The notes beneath the pieces are model-generated. The model was not told the DNA's origin. It ran no database searches and was given only the letters and a program-made list of their open reading frames with translations. Shown piece by piece: positions 1-8,384 of a stretch of 24,067 bases of DNA (position 1 is the stretch's first letter; each line of letters starts with the position of its first letter). Source of the DNA: Streptomyces violaceoruber (GTDB lineage Bacteria; Actinomycetota; Actinomycetes; Streptomycetales; Streptomycetaceae); assembly GCA_000720805.1 (NCBI GenBank), contig JODI01000140.1:1-24067 (forward strand), given 5' to 3'. Both the position numbers and the translations under genes were made by a program.

Positions 1-1
1 C

Positions 2-3000
2 GAGGCCATCGACCTGTACGAGAAGGGCAAGAAGGCCTCCGAGCAGGCAGCGGAGTCGTACAACAAACGCGTCGACACCTACAACGCCAAGATCAAGGCG
101 AACCAGGACCCCGGCCCGCGCCCCGAACCCTTCTCCGACCCCGGCGCGGCCGACATCAAGCGCGCCCAGGAGATCCTCGCCGAGGCCCGCCGCCAGCGAA
201 ACGACGCCGGCCGCACCGCCGCCGCCTCGGTCCGCGCCGCCCTCGCCCACGCCCCCGCCGAACCGCCGCTGCTCGACCAGGTGGGCTCGAACCTCAAAGA
301 CGGGCTCGGGACCGTCAGCACCGAGCTCACCCATGTCGTGGGTGGTGCGGTCAAGGGCACCGCCGGCGCGGTGACCTTCGTCCGAGGCCTGAACCCGGTG
401 GACGGCTACAACCTCACCCACCCCGCCCAGTACCTCCAGAACGTCAGCATGACCCTCACCGGCCTCATCTCCACCGGCACCCACCCCGACCGCGTACTGA
501 AATCGGCGTGGGAGGGCTTCAAGAAGGACCCGGCAGAGGGCGTCGGCCGGTTGATCCCCGAGCTGATCGGCACCAAGGGCGCGGGGCTGGCCCGGGGCGG
601 GCTGCGGCTCGGGCTTAAGAAGGGTGCGGAGGATCTCGCTGAGCAGGGGGTGCGCAAGGGGACGGCTCGGGCCCGGGTGAACGAGGACCCCGCGCAGCAC
701 TCCCGTGCCGGCGAAGCTGTGGAGAGCAAGGGCACCGACCCGATCGACCTCGCCACCGGCAAGATGTACCTGCCGCAGACGGACGTCACCCTCCCCGGCG
801 CACTGCCCCTGCTGCTGACCCGACGGGTGGAGTCCGGCTACCACCTGGGCCGCTGGTTCGGCCCGTCATGGTCCTCCACCCTCGACCAGCGCCTGGAGAT
901 CGACGCTGAGGGAGTCGTCCACGTCACGGAGGACGGCCTCCTCCTGTCGTACCCCCACCCCGCACCCGGCCTGCCCACCCTTCCCAGCCACGGCCCCCGC
1001 CTCCCCCTGGACCGGGTCGACAACGGCTACACCATCACGGACCCCCAGACCCACCGGACTTGGCACTTCGCCGACCACGGCCCCGCCCTGGCGGTCCTGG
1101 AACAGATCGACGACCGCAACGGCAACTGGATCACCTTCGACCACGACGAGGCGGGAGTGCCGTCGGCCGTCGTCCACAGTGGTGGCTACCGTCTGAGGAT
1201 CGACAGTGCCGACGGGCGGGTCACCGGCCTGCACCTGGCCGGAGGTGGCGAGGACGGAGCCGATCTCCAGCTGGTCCGGTACGGGTACACGCAAGGGAAC
1301 CTCACCGAGGTCAGGAATTCGTCCGGGCTGCCCCTCAGGTTCAGTTACGACGACGCGGGCCGGGTCACGTCGTGGACGGACACCAACGAGCACGCGTACA
1401 CGTACGCGTACGACGACGAGGACCGTTGCATCGCGCAGGGCGGCACAGACGGGCACATGAGCCTCCGGCTGTCCTACGGCGAGAGAGATACGGAAACCGG
1501 GCTGCGGATCACCAAGGCGGTCAACGGCGAAGGCGCGGTACGCCAGTACCACGTCAACGACCTCTACCAGGTCGTCGCCATGGTGGATCCGGCAGGGCAC
1601 ACCCGGCGCTTCACCCGTGACCGGTTCAACCGCCTGCTGTCCGAGACGGACGCCGTCGGCCGTACCACTTCCCTCCGGTACGACCCTCTGGGGAACCTGA
1701 CGGAGATCATCCGTCCGGACGGACGGCGAACGACGTTCTCCTACGACGCCCGTGGGCTGCTCACGCGCGTGGTGCGCCCGGACGGAGGCTCGCTCCGTCA
1801 GCAGTTCGACGCCCTCGGCAACCGGACCTCGGTCACCGATTCAGCAGGCGGCAGCACATCCTTCACGTACGACGAGCGCGGGCGTCTGTGCGCAGTGCGC
1901 GATCAGTACGGCCGTGTGACCGAAATCCGCTGCGACGCAGCCGGTCTGCCCGTCGAGGTCCGCGATCACGCGGGCAACACCATGCGATACGGACGGGACG
2001 CCTTCGGCCGCGTCACCACCATCACGGACCCCTTCGGTGCGACCGGTGAGGTGGAATGGTCCGTCGAGGGCCAAGTCACCCGCCGGCGCAATGCGGACGG
2101 GACCGAGGAATCGTGGACGTACGACGGTGAGGGAAACTGCCTCACGCACACCAACACGGTCGGCGGAGTCACCCGTTTCGAATACGCCCAGTTCGATCTG
2201 CTGAAGGCGCGCATCGAGCCGGACGGCTCCCGCTATGAGTTCGCCTACGACAACGAACTGCGCCTGACCCGGGTGACCAACCCCCACGGGCAGACGTGGA
2301 CCTATGAGTACGACGCGGTCGGCCGGCTGACCACGGAAACCGACTTCGGCGGACGCGTCACCCGGAGCTCGTACAACGCCGCCGGCGAGCTGATCTCCCG
2401 AACGAACGCCCTCGGTCAGGTCGTCTCCTTCGAGCACAACGACCTCGGGCAGGTCGTCCGTAAGAGCGTCGACGGGGAGGTGGCGACGTACACCTACGAC
2501 TTCACCGACCAGATCGCGCAGGCAGCCAATGCCCATACGAACCTGACTCTCCTCCGCGACCGGCACGGGCGCCTGGTCTCCGAGCGGATCAACGGCCGGG
2601 AAGTGGCGTACCGATACGACGAGTTCGGCAGGCTGGCGGGACGTACGACGCCCACGGGCGCCGAAAGCGTCTGGGAATTCGATTCCACGGGACAGCCCAG
2701 CCGGCTCATGGCGGACGGTCGTGCCATCACGCTGGAATATGACCGGGTCGGCCGCGAAATCGGCCGCCGGTTCGGTGAGTCCTTGAGTGTGTCCCGGTCG
2801 TTCGACGCCATGAACCGGCTTGTCTCGCAAGCAGTGGACCACCCTCGCGGGCGTATCCAGTCGAGGACGTACGAATATCGCGCGGACGGCAGCCTGACCA
2901 AGGTCCATGACCAGCTGAGCGGCGTTCGGCAGTACGAGCTGGACCTGGTGGGAAGGACGACGAGGGTCAGCGGAGAGGGATGGGAGGAGTCCTACTCATA

Positions 3001-4237
3001 CGACCCGCTCGGCAACCAGGTGGCGGCCGGTTGGCCGGCCCGTCCGTTCGGAGACGACGGCTGCGGCGAACGCGCCTACCAGGGCGCCGACCTCGTGCGT
3101 GCCGGCCGGATCCGCTACGAGCACGACGCCGCCGGACGTGTCGTACTCCGCCAGAAGACCCGGCTGTCCCGTAAGCCGGACACGTGGCGGTACAGCTGGG
3201 ACGCGGAGGACCGGCTCACCCAGGTCGTCACTCCCGACGGCACGGTGTGGCGGTACCAGTACGACGCGCTCGGCAGACGCACCGGCAAGCAGCGCATCGC
3301 GGAGAACGGCGTCGACGTACTGGAGCAGGTGGACTTCACCTGGGACGGTGTCTCGCTGTGCGAGCAGACGACCAGGTGGGGCGAGTCGAGCGACTCGGTG
3401 ACCCTGACGTGGCATCTCCACGGCCCCGAAGCGGTCGCCCAGAGCGAACGCCGGACCATGGCCGCGGCCTCGCAGGAAGAGATCGACGCCCGCTTCTTCG
3501 CCATCGTCTCCGACCTCTCGGGATCTCCCTGCGAACTGATCGACGAGTCCGGAGAAATCGCCTGGCGGTCCCGCTCCACAAACTGGGGGAAACTGTCCTG
3601 GCCGGTCCAAAGCCAGGCTTACACACCACTCCGTTTCCCGGGCCAGTATTTCGACTCCGAGACGGGCCTGCACTACAACTACCTCAGGTATTACGATCCC
3701 GAAGTCGCCCAGTACGTCAGCCAGGACCCCCTCGGCCTGGCGCCGGCGGCCAACCCGGTCGGGTATGTGGATCGGCCTTCTGTTTCCTGCGACCCGCTCG
3801 GGCTTGCCCCTCAGAAGTCACCGATTCCGCCGAAGCCGTATGAGACACCGAATTTTTCCGACTTGGCAAATCATTTCAATCCTGAGGGCGGGAACACGAA
3901 CTGCACTTACGTTGGCGAGGCGTTCGAGCGGTATATGCGCGGCGAGGGAATAAAGCCCGTTCCTGGATACATGGGAGGAGTGCAGCAGCTGGATCGACTG
4001 GAGAGTGTGTTTGGCGGGAGCTTCAGGGATACGAGCTTCTGGGGCATGGTCGATCATATCCGAAATTCTGGGCATGGTGCGCGCGGTATTGTTGCAGGGG
4101 AGTCTCGAATCCCAGACCTGCCGGGACACGTATTCAACGTTGTGAACCATCAAGGTCGGGTTCTTTTCGTTGACGTCCAGACAGGATTCGTCGACCCTAT
4201 GGCCTTCGAGGCATTCAAGTTGATGAGGGTTAACTGA
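2..4237 (+). CDS. RHS/YD-repeat polymorphic toxin, 5' end missing, papain-like C-terminal toxin tip
   Basis: The frame is open from base 2, so the gene starts before the window; GTG 281 is only an internal codon. About 1411 residues are visible. They are an Ala/Lys/Glu-rich helical segment like the N-terminal part of T7SS-secreted RHS proteins, a DUF6531-type domain starting near DPIDLATGKMYLP (visible residue 246), then many YD repeats (pattern YDxxGRxTxxT) to about residue 1240. The RHS core ends in YYDPEVAQYVSQDPLGL. A second DPLGLAP (about residue 1266) marks the junction with the toxin tip. The last ~140 residues fit a papain-like/Tox-PL (glutamine deamidase-like) toxin: NC (Cys 1301), GHVFNVVN (His 1376) and FVDVQTG (Asp 1391, Gln 1393). 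By family knowledge the RHS shell encloses the toxin and releases it after export; its target is unknown. The tip is visibly less GC-rich than the shell, which suggests an exchanged cassette. The stop overlaps the next start (TGATG), implying coupled translation. Confidence 0.9.
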   Translation, partial: EAIDLYEKGKKASEQAAESYNKRVDTYNAKIKANQDPGPRPEPFSDPGAADIKRAQEILAEARRQRNDAGRTAAASVRAALAHAPAEPPLLDQVGSNLKDGLGTVSTELTHVVGGAVKGTAGAVTFVRGLNPVDGYNLTHPAQYLQNVSMTLTGLISTGTHPDRVLKSAWEGFKKDPAEGVGRLIPELIGTKGAGLARGGLRLGLKKGAEDLAEQGVRKGTARARVNEDPAQHSRAGEAVESKGTDPIDLATGKMYLPQTDVTLPGALPLLLTRRVESGYHLGRWFGPSWSSTLDQRLEIDAEGVVHVTEDGLLLSYPHPAPGLPTLPSHGPRLPLDRVDNGYTITDPQTHRTWHFADHGPALAVLEQIDDRNGNWITFDHDEAGVPSAVVHSGGYRLRIDSADGRVTGLHLAGGGEDGADLQLVRYGYTQGNLTEVRNSSGLPLRFSYDDAGRVTSWTDTNEHAYTYAYDDEDRCIAQGGTDGHMSLRLSYGERDTETGLRITKAVNGEGAVRQYHVNDLYQVVAMVDPAGHTRRFTRDRFNRLLSETDAVGRTTSLRYDPLGNLTEIIRPDGRRTTFSYDARGLLTRVVRPDGGSLRQQFDALGNRTSVTDSAGGSTSFTYDERGRLCAVRDQYGRVTEIRCDAAGLPVEVRDHAGNTMRYGRDAFGRVTTITDPFGATGEVEWSVEGQVTRRRNADGTEESWTYDGEGNCLTHTNTVGGVTRFEYAQFDLLKARIEPDGSRYEFAYDNELRLTRVTNPHGQTWTYEYDAVGRLTTETDFGGRVTRSSYNAAGELISRTNALGQVVSFEHNDLGQVVRKSVDGEVATYTYDFTDQIAQAANAHTNLTLLRDRHGRLVSERINGREVAYRYDEFGRLAGRTTPTGAESVWEFDSTGQPSRLMADGRAITLEYDRVGREIGRRFGESLSVSRSFDAMNRLVSQAVDHPRGRIQSRTYEYRADGSLTKVHDQLSGVRQYELDLVGRTTRVSGEGWEESYSYDPLGNQVAAGWPARPFGDDGCGERAYQGADLVRAGRIRYEHDAAGRVVLRQKTRLSRKPDTWRYSWDAEDRLTQVVTPDGTVWRYQYDALGRRTGKQRIAENGVDVLEQVDFTWDGVSLCEQTTRWGESSDSVTLTWHLHGPEAVAQSERRTMAAASQEEIDARFFAIVSDLSGSPCELIDESGEIAWRSRSTNWGKLSWPVQSQAYTPLRFPGQYFDSETGLHYNYLRYYDPEVAQYVSQDPLGLAPAANPVGYVDRPSVSCDPLGLAPQKSPIPPKPYETPNFSDLANHFNPEGGNTNCTYVGEAFERYMRGEGIKPVPGYMGGVQQLDRLESVFGGSFRDTSFWGMVDHIRNSGHGARGIVAGESRIPDLPGHVFNVVNHQGRVLFVDVQTGFVDPMAFEAFKLMRVN

Positions 4238-4839
4238 TGTACGCGATGGAGCAAGCAGAGCGATTGGCGGCGGAGTTCCTTCGGCAGTTGTCAGCCGGCT
4301 GGGATAATGAAGTTACTCTCTTCGAAGAGGATGAGTGCAAGGCGAAGAAGGGTGATTTCTTCTACTTTGCGTTTCAGTCGGTCGAATACGTCACCACCAG
4401 AGAAGATAAGTACTTCCTTTATGGGCCCTGTCTAATTTCGGTACACAGTGTGACCGGTGAATGCCGATTGCTCAGCATTCAGGAGTCACATGCAGTAGAC
4501 CCTTTCAATCACGGCCAGGGACAGGCGACCCGGTCTCATGAAGGTGAAGTGATGTATACGCAGGAACAGGCAGAGCAGCTGGCCGCGAATTATCTTCGGC
4601 GGGTATCTGCTGATTGGGACCATGAGGTCGCTCTGTTTGAAGAGGACAGTCATAAGGCAGCGAAGGGGAACTTCTTCTACTTCGGTTATCAGTCTGCCAA
4701 GTACTTGTCCACCAGAGACAGAAAGTACCTCGTCTACGGGCCTCCCTGCATCTCGGTGCACAATGTGACCGGCGAGTGCCGATTTGTCAGCATGCAGGAC
4801 TTGCAGGAGGCTGGTGATCCGTTCAACTGGTGGCAGTGA
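4237..4839 (+). CDS. Tandem-duplicated Imm35/YrhB-like immunity protein
   Basis: This 200-residue protein starts at an ATG sharing one base with the toxin stop. It consists of two homologous halves, residues 1-92 and 106-200. Each has MY-x-x-EQAE, FEED, KG-FFYF, the segment YL/YV-x-T-R, a YGP motif, ISVH-x-VTGECR and a DPFN end. The pattern resembles the Imm35/YrhB-like immunity family, which is normally a single domain of about 90 residues. Its position directly after a toxin tip and its low GC support an immunity role, probably by binding the papain-like domain. The second half begins with its own ATG at 4552, preceded by a purine-rich stretch (GAAGGTGAAG), so it may once have been, or still be, a separate start. 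Imm35-like is my recognition by pattern and was not verified by search. Confidence 0.8.
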   Translation: MYAMEQAERLAAEFLRQLSAGWDNEVTLFEEDECKAKKGDFFYFAFQSVEYVTTREDKYFLYGPCLISVHSVTGECRLLSIQESHAVDPFNHGQGQATRSHEGEVMYTQEQAEQLAANYLRRVSADWDHEVALFEEDSHKAAKGNFFYFGYQSAKYLSTRDRKYLVYGPPCISVHNVTGECRFVSMQDLQEAGDPFNWWQ

Positions 4840-4923
4840 GCCTTTCCCAGCAAGGGATCGGGACGGTGCATGATCGTTCAGATGGTCGGCTGCCGGGTAG
4901 CCACCTGGACGGGATGACTCACG

Positions 4924-4961
4924 CTGAAGGGGCCGCGCGGGGCAAGCGCCGGCCCCTTCAG
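4924..4961. terminator. Two-way terminator hairpin between convergent genes
   Basis: CTGAAGGGGCCG (4924-4935) and CGGCCCCTTCAG (4950-4961) form a perfect 12-bp stem with a 14-nt loop. It lies between the immunity gene (+) and the GntR gene (-) and overlaps the stop codon of the latter. There is no T-run, as is usual for terminators in high-GC actinobacteria. Confidence 0.7.
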
Positions 4962-5254
4962 GCGTTCGGTTCGCCCTCTTCGGGCGCGTCGCTGGGCGGC
5001 TGCTCGACGACGAACGAGCCTTTGCCGCGCACGGTAATGATCAGCCCGCGCTCGCGAAGTTCCTGTGCAGCACGTCGCGCAGTGAGCCGGGCCACGCCGT
5101 ACTCGTCGGCAAGGTGGTTTTCTGAGGGGATGGGCCTGTCCGGCGCCAGCTCCCCGGACGCGATTTTCGCGGCGATGACGTCGGCCAGCTGAACATAGAG
5201 CGGTCTCGCGCTCATGGGATCCAGCGTGGTCTGAGGCTCTTCCTTATCGCTCAT
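4958..5254 (-). CDS. Minimal GntR-family transcriptional regulator
   Basis: The 98-residue product is almost only the GntR winged helix-turn-helix. PLYVQLADVIAAKIASGEL begins the domain at about residue 19. The segment PSENHLADEYGVARLTARRA is the HTH, and RGLIITVRGKGSFV is the wing. The effector-binding domain of HutC- or FadR-type regulators is absent; only an acidic tail follows. Such stand-alone wHTH GntR proteins are common in Streptomyces, often with small genes of unknown function. The start is ATG 5254. It is divergent from the two small genes at 5413 and 5760, with two dyads between them that are candidate operators. The ligand, if any, cannot be inferred. Confidence 0.85.
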   Translation of the reverse strand: MSDKEEPQTTLDPMSARPLYVQLADVIAAKIASGELAPDRPIPSENHLADEYGVARLTARRAAQELRERGLIITVRGKGSFVVEQPPSDAPEEGEPNA

Positions 5255-5276
5255 ATGTCCAACGTAGAGCGGCAGT

Positions 5277-5298
5277 GATCTGCACGATCGTGTGGATC
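5277..5298. promoter_or_regulatory. Imperfect 22-bp dyad upstream of the GntR gene
   Basis: The perfect palindrome CACGATCGTG (5283-5292) is framed by GATC on both sides (5277-5280 and 5295-5298). The whole is nearly symmetric. It lies 23 nt upstream of the GntR start, which is a usual place for an autoregulatory operator. Assignment to GntR is inference. Confidence 0.4.
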
Positions 5299-5311
5299 CC
5301 TCTGTACTTGT

Positions 5312-5327
5312 ATGCAGAGGTCTGCAT
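5312..5327. promoter_or_regulatory. Perfect 16-bp dyad ATGCAGA-GG-TCTGCAT, candidate GntR operator
   Basis: ATGCAGA (5312-5318) and TCTGCAT (5321-5327) are exact reverse complements separated by GG. The site lies in the divergent GntR / small-gene region and is AT-richer than its surroundings. Its size fits a dimeric wHTH regulator. It does not resemble the other dyad (5277-5298), so at most one of the two may be a GntR site. Confidence 0.45.
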
Positions 5328-5412
5328 CCCGATGTAGCTTCGAAAACGGAAAGACCCCGGCGAGGTGGCTAGACCTCCCGGGGCACGGCCAACGCTTACC
5401 AGGAGCGTCGAC

Positions 5413-5760
5413 ATGCACGACCTTATCCGCCGCACCCTCGAATGGCTGCGCCTCCTCTTCGCCCCCGGCACCGGGAAACGGCGCCGCCCCCACCGCCACC
5501 CCTACCCCCGCCTACACCTCACCGTCGTACGCCGCCCCTCCGCACCGCTGCCCCCGCACCTCCCCCGCCACCGCTCCCCGTACGGCCTCCCTGGCCCTCT
5601 CGACGGGACCGACTCCGCGCTCGTACGTCCCTACCTCGCCGCCCACGAACGGGAAACCGCCCTTCAGCAGCAGCACCGCCGTCTCGCCCTCGTGCTCGCC
5701 GCCGACTTCGGGATCGACTTCGACCGGCACCTCGTCGGCGCGCAGGAGGCGGCCGCCTGA
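5413..5760 (+). CDS. Small Arg/Pro-rich protein of unknown function
   Basis: The 115-residue protein starts at ATG 5413, with AGGAG at 5401-5405, 7 nt upstream. An upstream in-frame GTG at 5365 has no such site and was not used. The N-terminus is a short amphipathic helix (LIRRTLEWLRLLFAPGTG). A basic, Pro- and His-rich middle follows, and then a more conserved-looking end with SPYGLPGPLDG, VRPYLAAHERE and LALVLAADFGIDFD. I recognise the pattern from memory as a small protein found beside GntR-type regulators in many Streptomyces genomes, but know no function. Its stop overlaps the next start (TGATG), so the two are probably translated together. Confidence 0.75.
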   Translation: MHDLIRRTLEWLRLLFAPGTGKRRRPHRHPYPRLHLTVVRRPSAPLPPHLPRHRSPYGLPGPLDGTDSALVRPYLAAHERETALQQQHRRLALVLAADFGIDFDRHLVGAQEAAA

Positions 5761-6077
5761 TGGAACACGTCACCGACCCTGCGACGGCCCGCACCTACCC
5801 CCGGCTGCTGCCCTGGCCGTCCCCCGCGGGCAAACCCTGCTACCTGGTCACGGACCGCGGCGGCGGGTACGTCTCCCGTCTCGCCGACGAGTTGGAGGCC
5901 ACGCAACTCGCCACCGGCGCCGACGTGCTGGGCCTCGCCCGCGCAGTGCTGGACGACCCCGCCTCGCCGTACACCGAGGTCCGCTACGCCGGCCTCCGGC
6001 TCGCCGAGTGCCTCACCGACGCCCTGCGCGTCGCCGAGTCCCGGGGGATGCGCCTGTCGGGGAGCGTGCAGACGTAA
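5760..6077 (+). CDS. Small conserved-type protein of unknown function
   Basis: The 105-residue protein starts at an ATG that overlaps the previous stop. It contains LPWPSPAGKPCYLVTD, then GGGYVSRLADELEATQLATG, and a helical C-terminal half with two acidic-hydrophobic helices (VLGLARAVLDD, YAGLRLAECLTDALRVAESR). It has no signal peptide, membrane segment or known motif that I can see. With the gene before it, it forms a two-gene operon divergent from the GntR regulator and ending at the hairpin at 6107. A function cannot be inferred. Confidence 0.7.
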   Translation: MEHVTDPATARTYPRLLPWPSPAGKPCYLVTDRGGGYVSRLADELEATQLATGADVLGLARAVLDDPASPYTEVRYAGLRLAECLTDALRVAESRGMRLSGSVQT

Positions 6078-6106
6078 GCGGCGGCAGCGCTCGGAACAAC
6101 CACGTC

Positions 6107-6144
6107 AGCGCCTGGGCCGACTTCGGTCGGGTCAGGCGCTGTTT
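6107..6144 (+). terminator. Rho-independent-type terminator with a TTCG loop
   Basis: The outer stem is AGCGCCTG (6107-6114) with CAGGCGCT (6133-6140). The inner stem is CCGAC (6117-6121) with GTCGG (6126-6130), closed by the stable loop TTCG. GTTT follows. It lies 30 nt after the stop of the second small gene. The rest of the gap up to 6368 shows no gene or clear signal. Confidence 0.8.
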
Positions 6145-6368
6145 CGCCTGGCAGTACGGGCTTTCGGCAGTGCGGGTGCTGCGAGGGGTTGGTGCATTGC
6201 CCTCGGCGTGCGCCCCCCGGCGGCTCCGAGACATTGACCACAGTCGGCAACCTCGCGGTGGCCGTGGGTACTCGGGCTTCGAGGCAGACGACAGGAGATG
6301 ACGGCAGGGAGGTCGGGCGTGTGCAGGGAGGAAGGGTCTCGAACGGTCCGGTGGGCGGAGGAGTCCGC

Positions 6369-6863
6369 TCAGGCGGTCCGGCTGCCGGAGTCCCCGGAGT
6401 CCTGGGCGTCGTCGTGTATCCGTGCCGCCGCCGCGTCGCAGAACGCCTCCAGCCCCTGCAGCAGCGCGCTCCGCTTGCCCGCGGGCATCTGGTCGAGCAC
6501 CGCCCGGAGCTCCCTCTCCCTGCGGACGCGCAGGTCGGCCAGGAAGGCGCGGCCCCGGCCGCTGATGTGCAGCCGTACCTCACGCCGGTCGTTCGGACTC
6601 ACCACGCGTTCGACGAAGCCGGCGGCCTGGAGGCGGTCGCAGAGCCGGCTGGTCGACGGGGGCGTGGAGGCGAGGCTGTCCGCGAGGCTGCGCAGGTTGA
6701 TGCCCTCCTGGTGTTCGAGCATGAGCAGCACGCGCAGCTGGGACGCGGAGGCGGGGGCCGTCGAGGCGCGGCCCCACAGGACCTCCAGCAGCTCCGCGGC
6801 CGTGGAGGTCACGCGTGCGACTTCGTCTGGCTCGGGGCGGGGGCCGAAGGAAGTCACAGTCAC
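6369..6863 (-). CDS. MarR-family transcriptional regulator
   Basis: The 164-residue protein has the MarR fold: a helical start (TSTAAELLEVLWG), a winged HTH (LRVLLMLEHQEGINLRSLAD, then STPPSTSRLCDRLQAAGFVE), a wing with SPNDRREVRLHISGRG, and a C-terminal dimer helix. The start is GTG 6863; an in-frame GTG at 6857 is possible. It is divergent from the SpoIIE-type phosphatase gene with a 143-nt gap. This arrangement suggests that it controls the phosphatase / RsbT-like genes to its right. No Cys-based redox sensor is obvious. Operator sites are not clear in the gap itself; a good dyad lies further on at 8257. Confidence 0.85.
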   Translation of the reverse strand: MTVTSFGPRPEPDEVARVTSTAAELLEVLWGRASTAPASASQLRVLLMLEHQEGINLRSLADSLASTPPSTSRLCDRLQAAGFVERVVSPNDRREVRLHISGRGRAFLADLRVRRERELRAVLDQMPAGKRSALLQGLEAFCDAAAARIHDDAQDSGDSGSRTA

Positions 6864-7006
6864 ACTCTCGCAGGTGCCGGGATGGCCGTCAGCGTACTAG
6901 GGGCGCGGACGGGCCACGGAGGGAACGGGATGACCGGCACTGCCGCCTGAGTCGTCCGCGTCCGTCGGGTGGGCAGGACCCTGCGATCGTCCCGCTAAGG
7001 ATTGGT

Positions 7007-8179
7007 GTGTTTACCGACGTGAACAGATTTGTCGCCGTTGAGCGCGCTCTGCGCACAGCGGCACCCCACGAGCTGCTCGACGCGGTCCGTCGTGTGCTGA
7101 CGGAACAGTACGCGGCGGACTCCGTCGAGCTCTTCATGGCCGACTACGGCCTGACGGTGCTGCAGCCGGTGTCCGTGCTGCCGCACACGCTGGAACCGTT
7201 GTCGGTGCACAACACCCCGGCCGGCCGCGCCTTCGGTGCCCAGGAGCCGTTCGTCGAGGGGCGCGCGGACGGCCTGGTGCGCGTCCATCTGCCGGTCACC
7301 GTGCGCGGGGACCGGCTCGGCGTCCTGTCGGTGACCCTGCCGGACGAGGACCACGTCCGCGGCTGCCTGGCCGAACTCGCGGACGTCGCCGAGGTGTTGG
7401 GGCACGAGGTGGTGGTGGCCGAGCGGGACACGGACCTCTATCTGCAGGCACGCCGCAAGGACCGGCTGACCCTGGCCGCGGAGATGCAGTGGCAGCTGCT
7501 GCCGGGCCGTTCCTGCGCGCGCCCGGAGTACGAGCTGGGGGCGCAGCTGGAACCGGCGTACGCGATCTTCGGCGACACCTTCGACTGGTCGGCGACCGCC
7601 GACCGGCTCATGCTGTACGTCTCCAACGGCATGGGTGAGGGAACAGAGGCGTCCCTGCTGACGAACCTGGCCATCAACGCCCTGCGCAACGCGCGGCGGG
7701 CCGGTATCCCCATCGCCGACCAGGCGGCCCTGGCCGACCAGGCGGTCTACGCCCACTACCGGGGCCGCTGCTATCTGTCCGCGCTCATGTTCGACTTCGA
7801 TCTGGCCACCGGGCGGGCTCAGGTGGTGGACGCCGGCTCCCCGCAGATGCTGCGGCTGCGGGGCGGCACGGTCGAGCGCGTCGCCCTCGAGGCGCAGCTG
7901 CCCCTCGGCATGTTCGAGGAGACCGACTACGTGGCCCAGGAGTTCCAGGTCGAGCCCGGCGACCGGCTCGTCTTCGTCAGCGACGGGGTCTACGCGGTCG
8001 CGTCCCCCGGCGGGGAGGCGTACGGGGACGCCGCCCTGGCCCGGGCGATCCTGGCCACGCGGCTGCTGCCCGCCGCCGAGGTGCCGCGGGCGATCCTGCG
8101 CGAGCTGACCGGCCACCGCGGTCGTCCCGTTCCGGACGACGACGCCGTGCTGGTGTGCCTGGACTGGCGCGGGCGGTGA
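7007..8179 (+). CDS. GAF-like/SpoIIE-type PP2C protein phosphatase with an altered metal motif
   Basis: The start is GTG 7007, with AAGGA at 6997-7001; the open frame further upstream lacks a ribosome site. The product has 390 residues. About the first 150 look like a GAF-type sensory domain. A linker with DRLTLAAEMQWQLLPG (standard before SpoIIE/RsbU domains) and the PP2C domain follow. Of the usual metal ligands, FGD-TFD (Asp 190), SDG (Asp 326) and the DDD run (377-379) are present. The D-x-M-G-H/K-G motif reads SNGMGEG, with Asn 207 in place of Asp. By family the enzyme would dephosphorylate a STAS anti-anti-sigma factor. No STAS gene is in the window. The likely partner is the RsbT-like ATPase 205 nt downstream. 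Loss of one ligand could lower or change activity. Confidence 0.85.
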   Translation: MFTDVNRFVAVERALRTAAPHELLDAVRRVLTEQYAADSVELFMADYGLTVLQPVSVLPHTLEPLSVHNTPAGRAFGAQEPFVEGRADGLVRVHLPVTVRGDRLGVLSVTLPDEDHVRGCLAELADVAEVLGHEVVVAERDTDLYLQARRKDRLTLAAEMQWQLLPGRSCARPEYELGAQLEPAYAIFGDTFDWSATADRLMLYVSNGMGEGTEASLLTNLAINALRNARRAGIPIADQAALADQAVYAHYRGRCYLSALMFDFDLATGRAQVVDAGSPQMLRLRGGTVERVALEAQLPLGMFEETDYVAQEFQVEPGDRLVFVSDGVYAVASPGGEAYGDAALARAILATRLLPAAEVPRAILRELTGHRGRPVPDDDAVLVCLDWRGR

Positions 8180-8256
8180 CCGGGAGGGTGAGGGTGAGGC
8201 GCGGCGGCGGTCGGGATTTCCCGGTCGCGTGTTGTTTGCGGCGTACGTCGGCAGCT

Positions 8257-8280
8257 AATGTTTGTCATACGGCAACTATT
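8257..8280. promoter_or_regulatory. Imperfect 24-bp dyad before the RsbT-like gene
   Basis: The core TTGTC-ATAC-GGCAA (8262-8275) is an inverted repeat with one T/G mismatch. It is extended by AAT on the left (8257-8259) and ATT on the right (8278-8280). It is an AT-rich island in GC-rich DNA about 105 nt upstream of the ATPase start. It could be the operator of the nearby MarR regulator; that link is inference. Confidence 0.45.
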
Positions 8281-8384
8281 GGCGCTGTCGGCTGGTCGCC
8301 TGCCGCCCGGTGGCGACCCCGCGCGGGAACTGCCCGCCCGGACCACCTCGACCGCCCCCCGTCCGCGGGAGAGCCGGAGGGCAC

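Noticed and set aside
281..283. GTG 281 as the start of the RHS gene
   Set aside because: The frame is open to the window edge at base 2 with normal coding sequence, so this is an internal codon of a truncated gene.
866..1600. Long antisense frames in the RHS gene and other genes
   Set aside because: They arise from GC-rich codon bias and show no domain pattern or ribosome site.
5365..5412. GTG 5365 as start of the first small gene
   Set aside because: The AGGAG site fits ATG 5413, and the upstream stretch looks like leader sequence.
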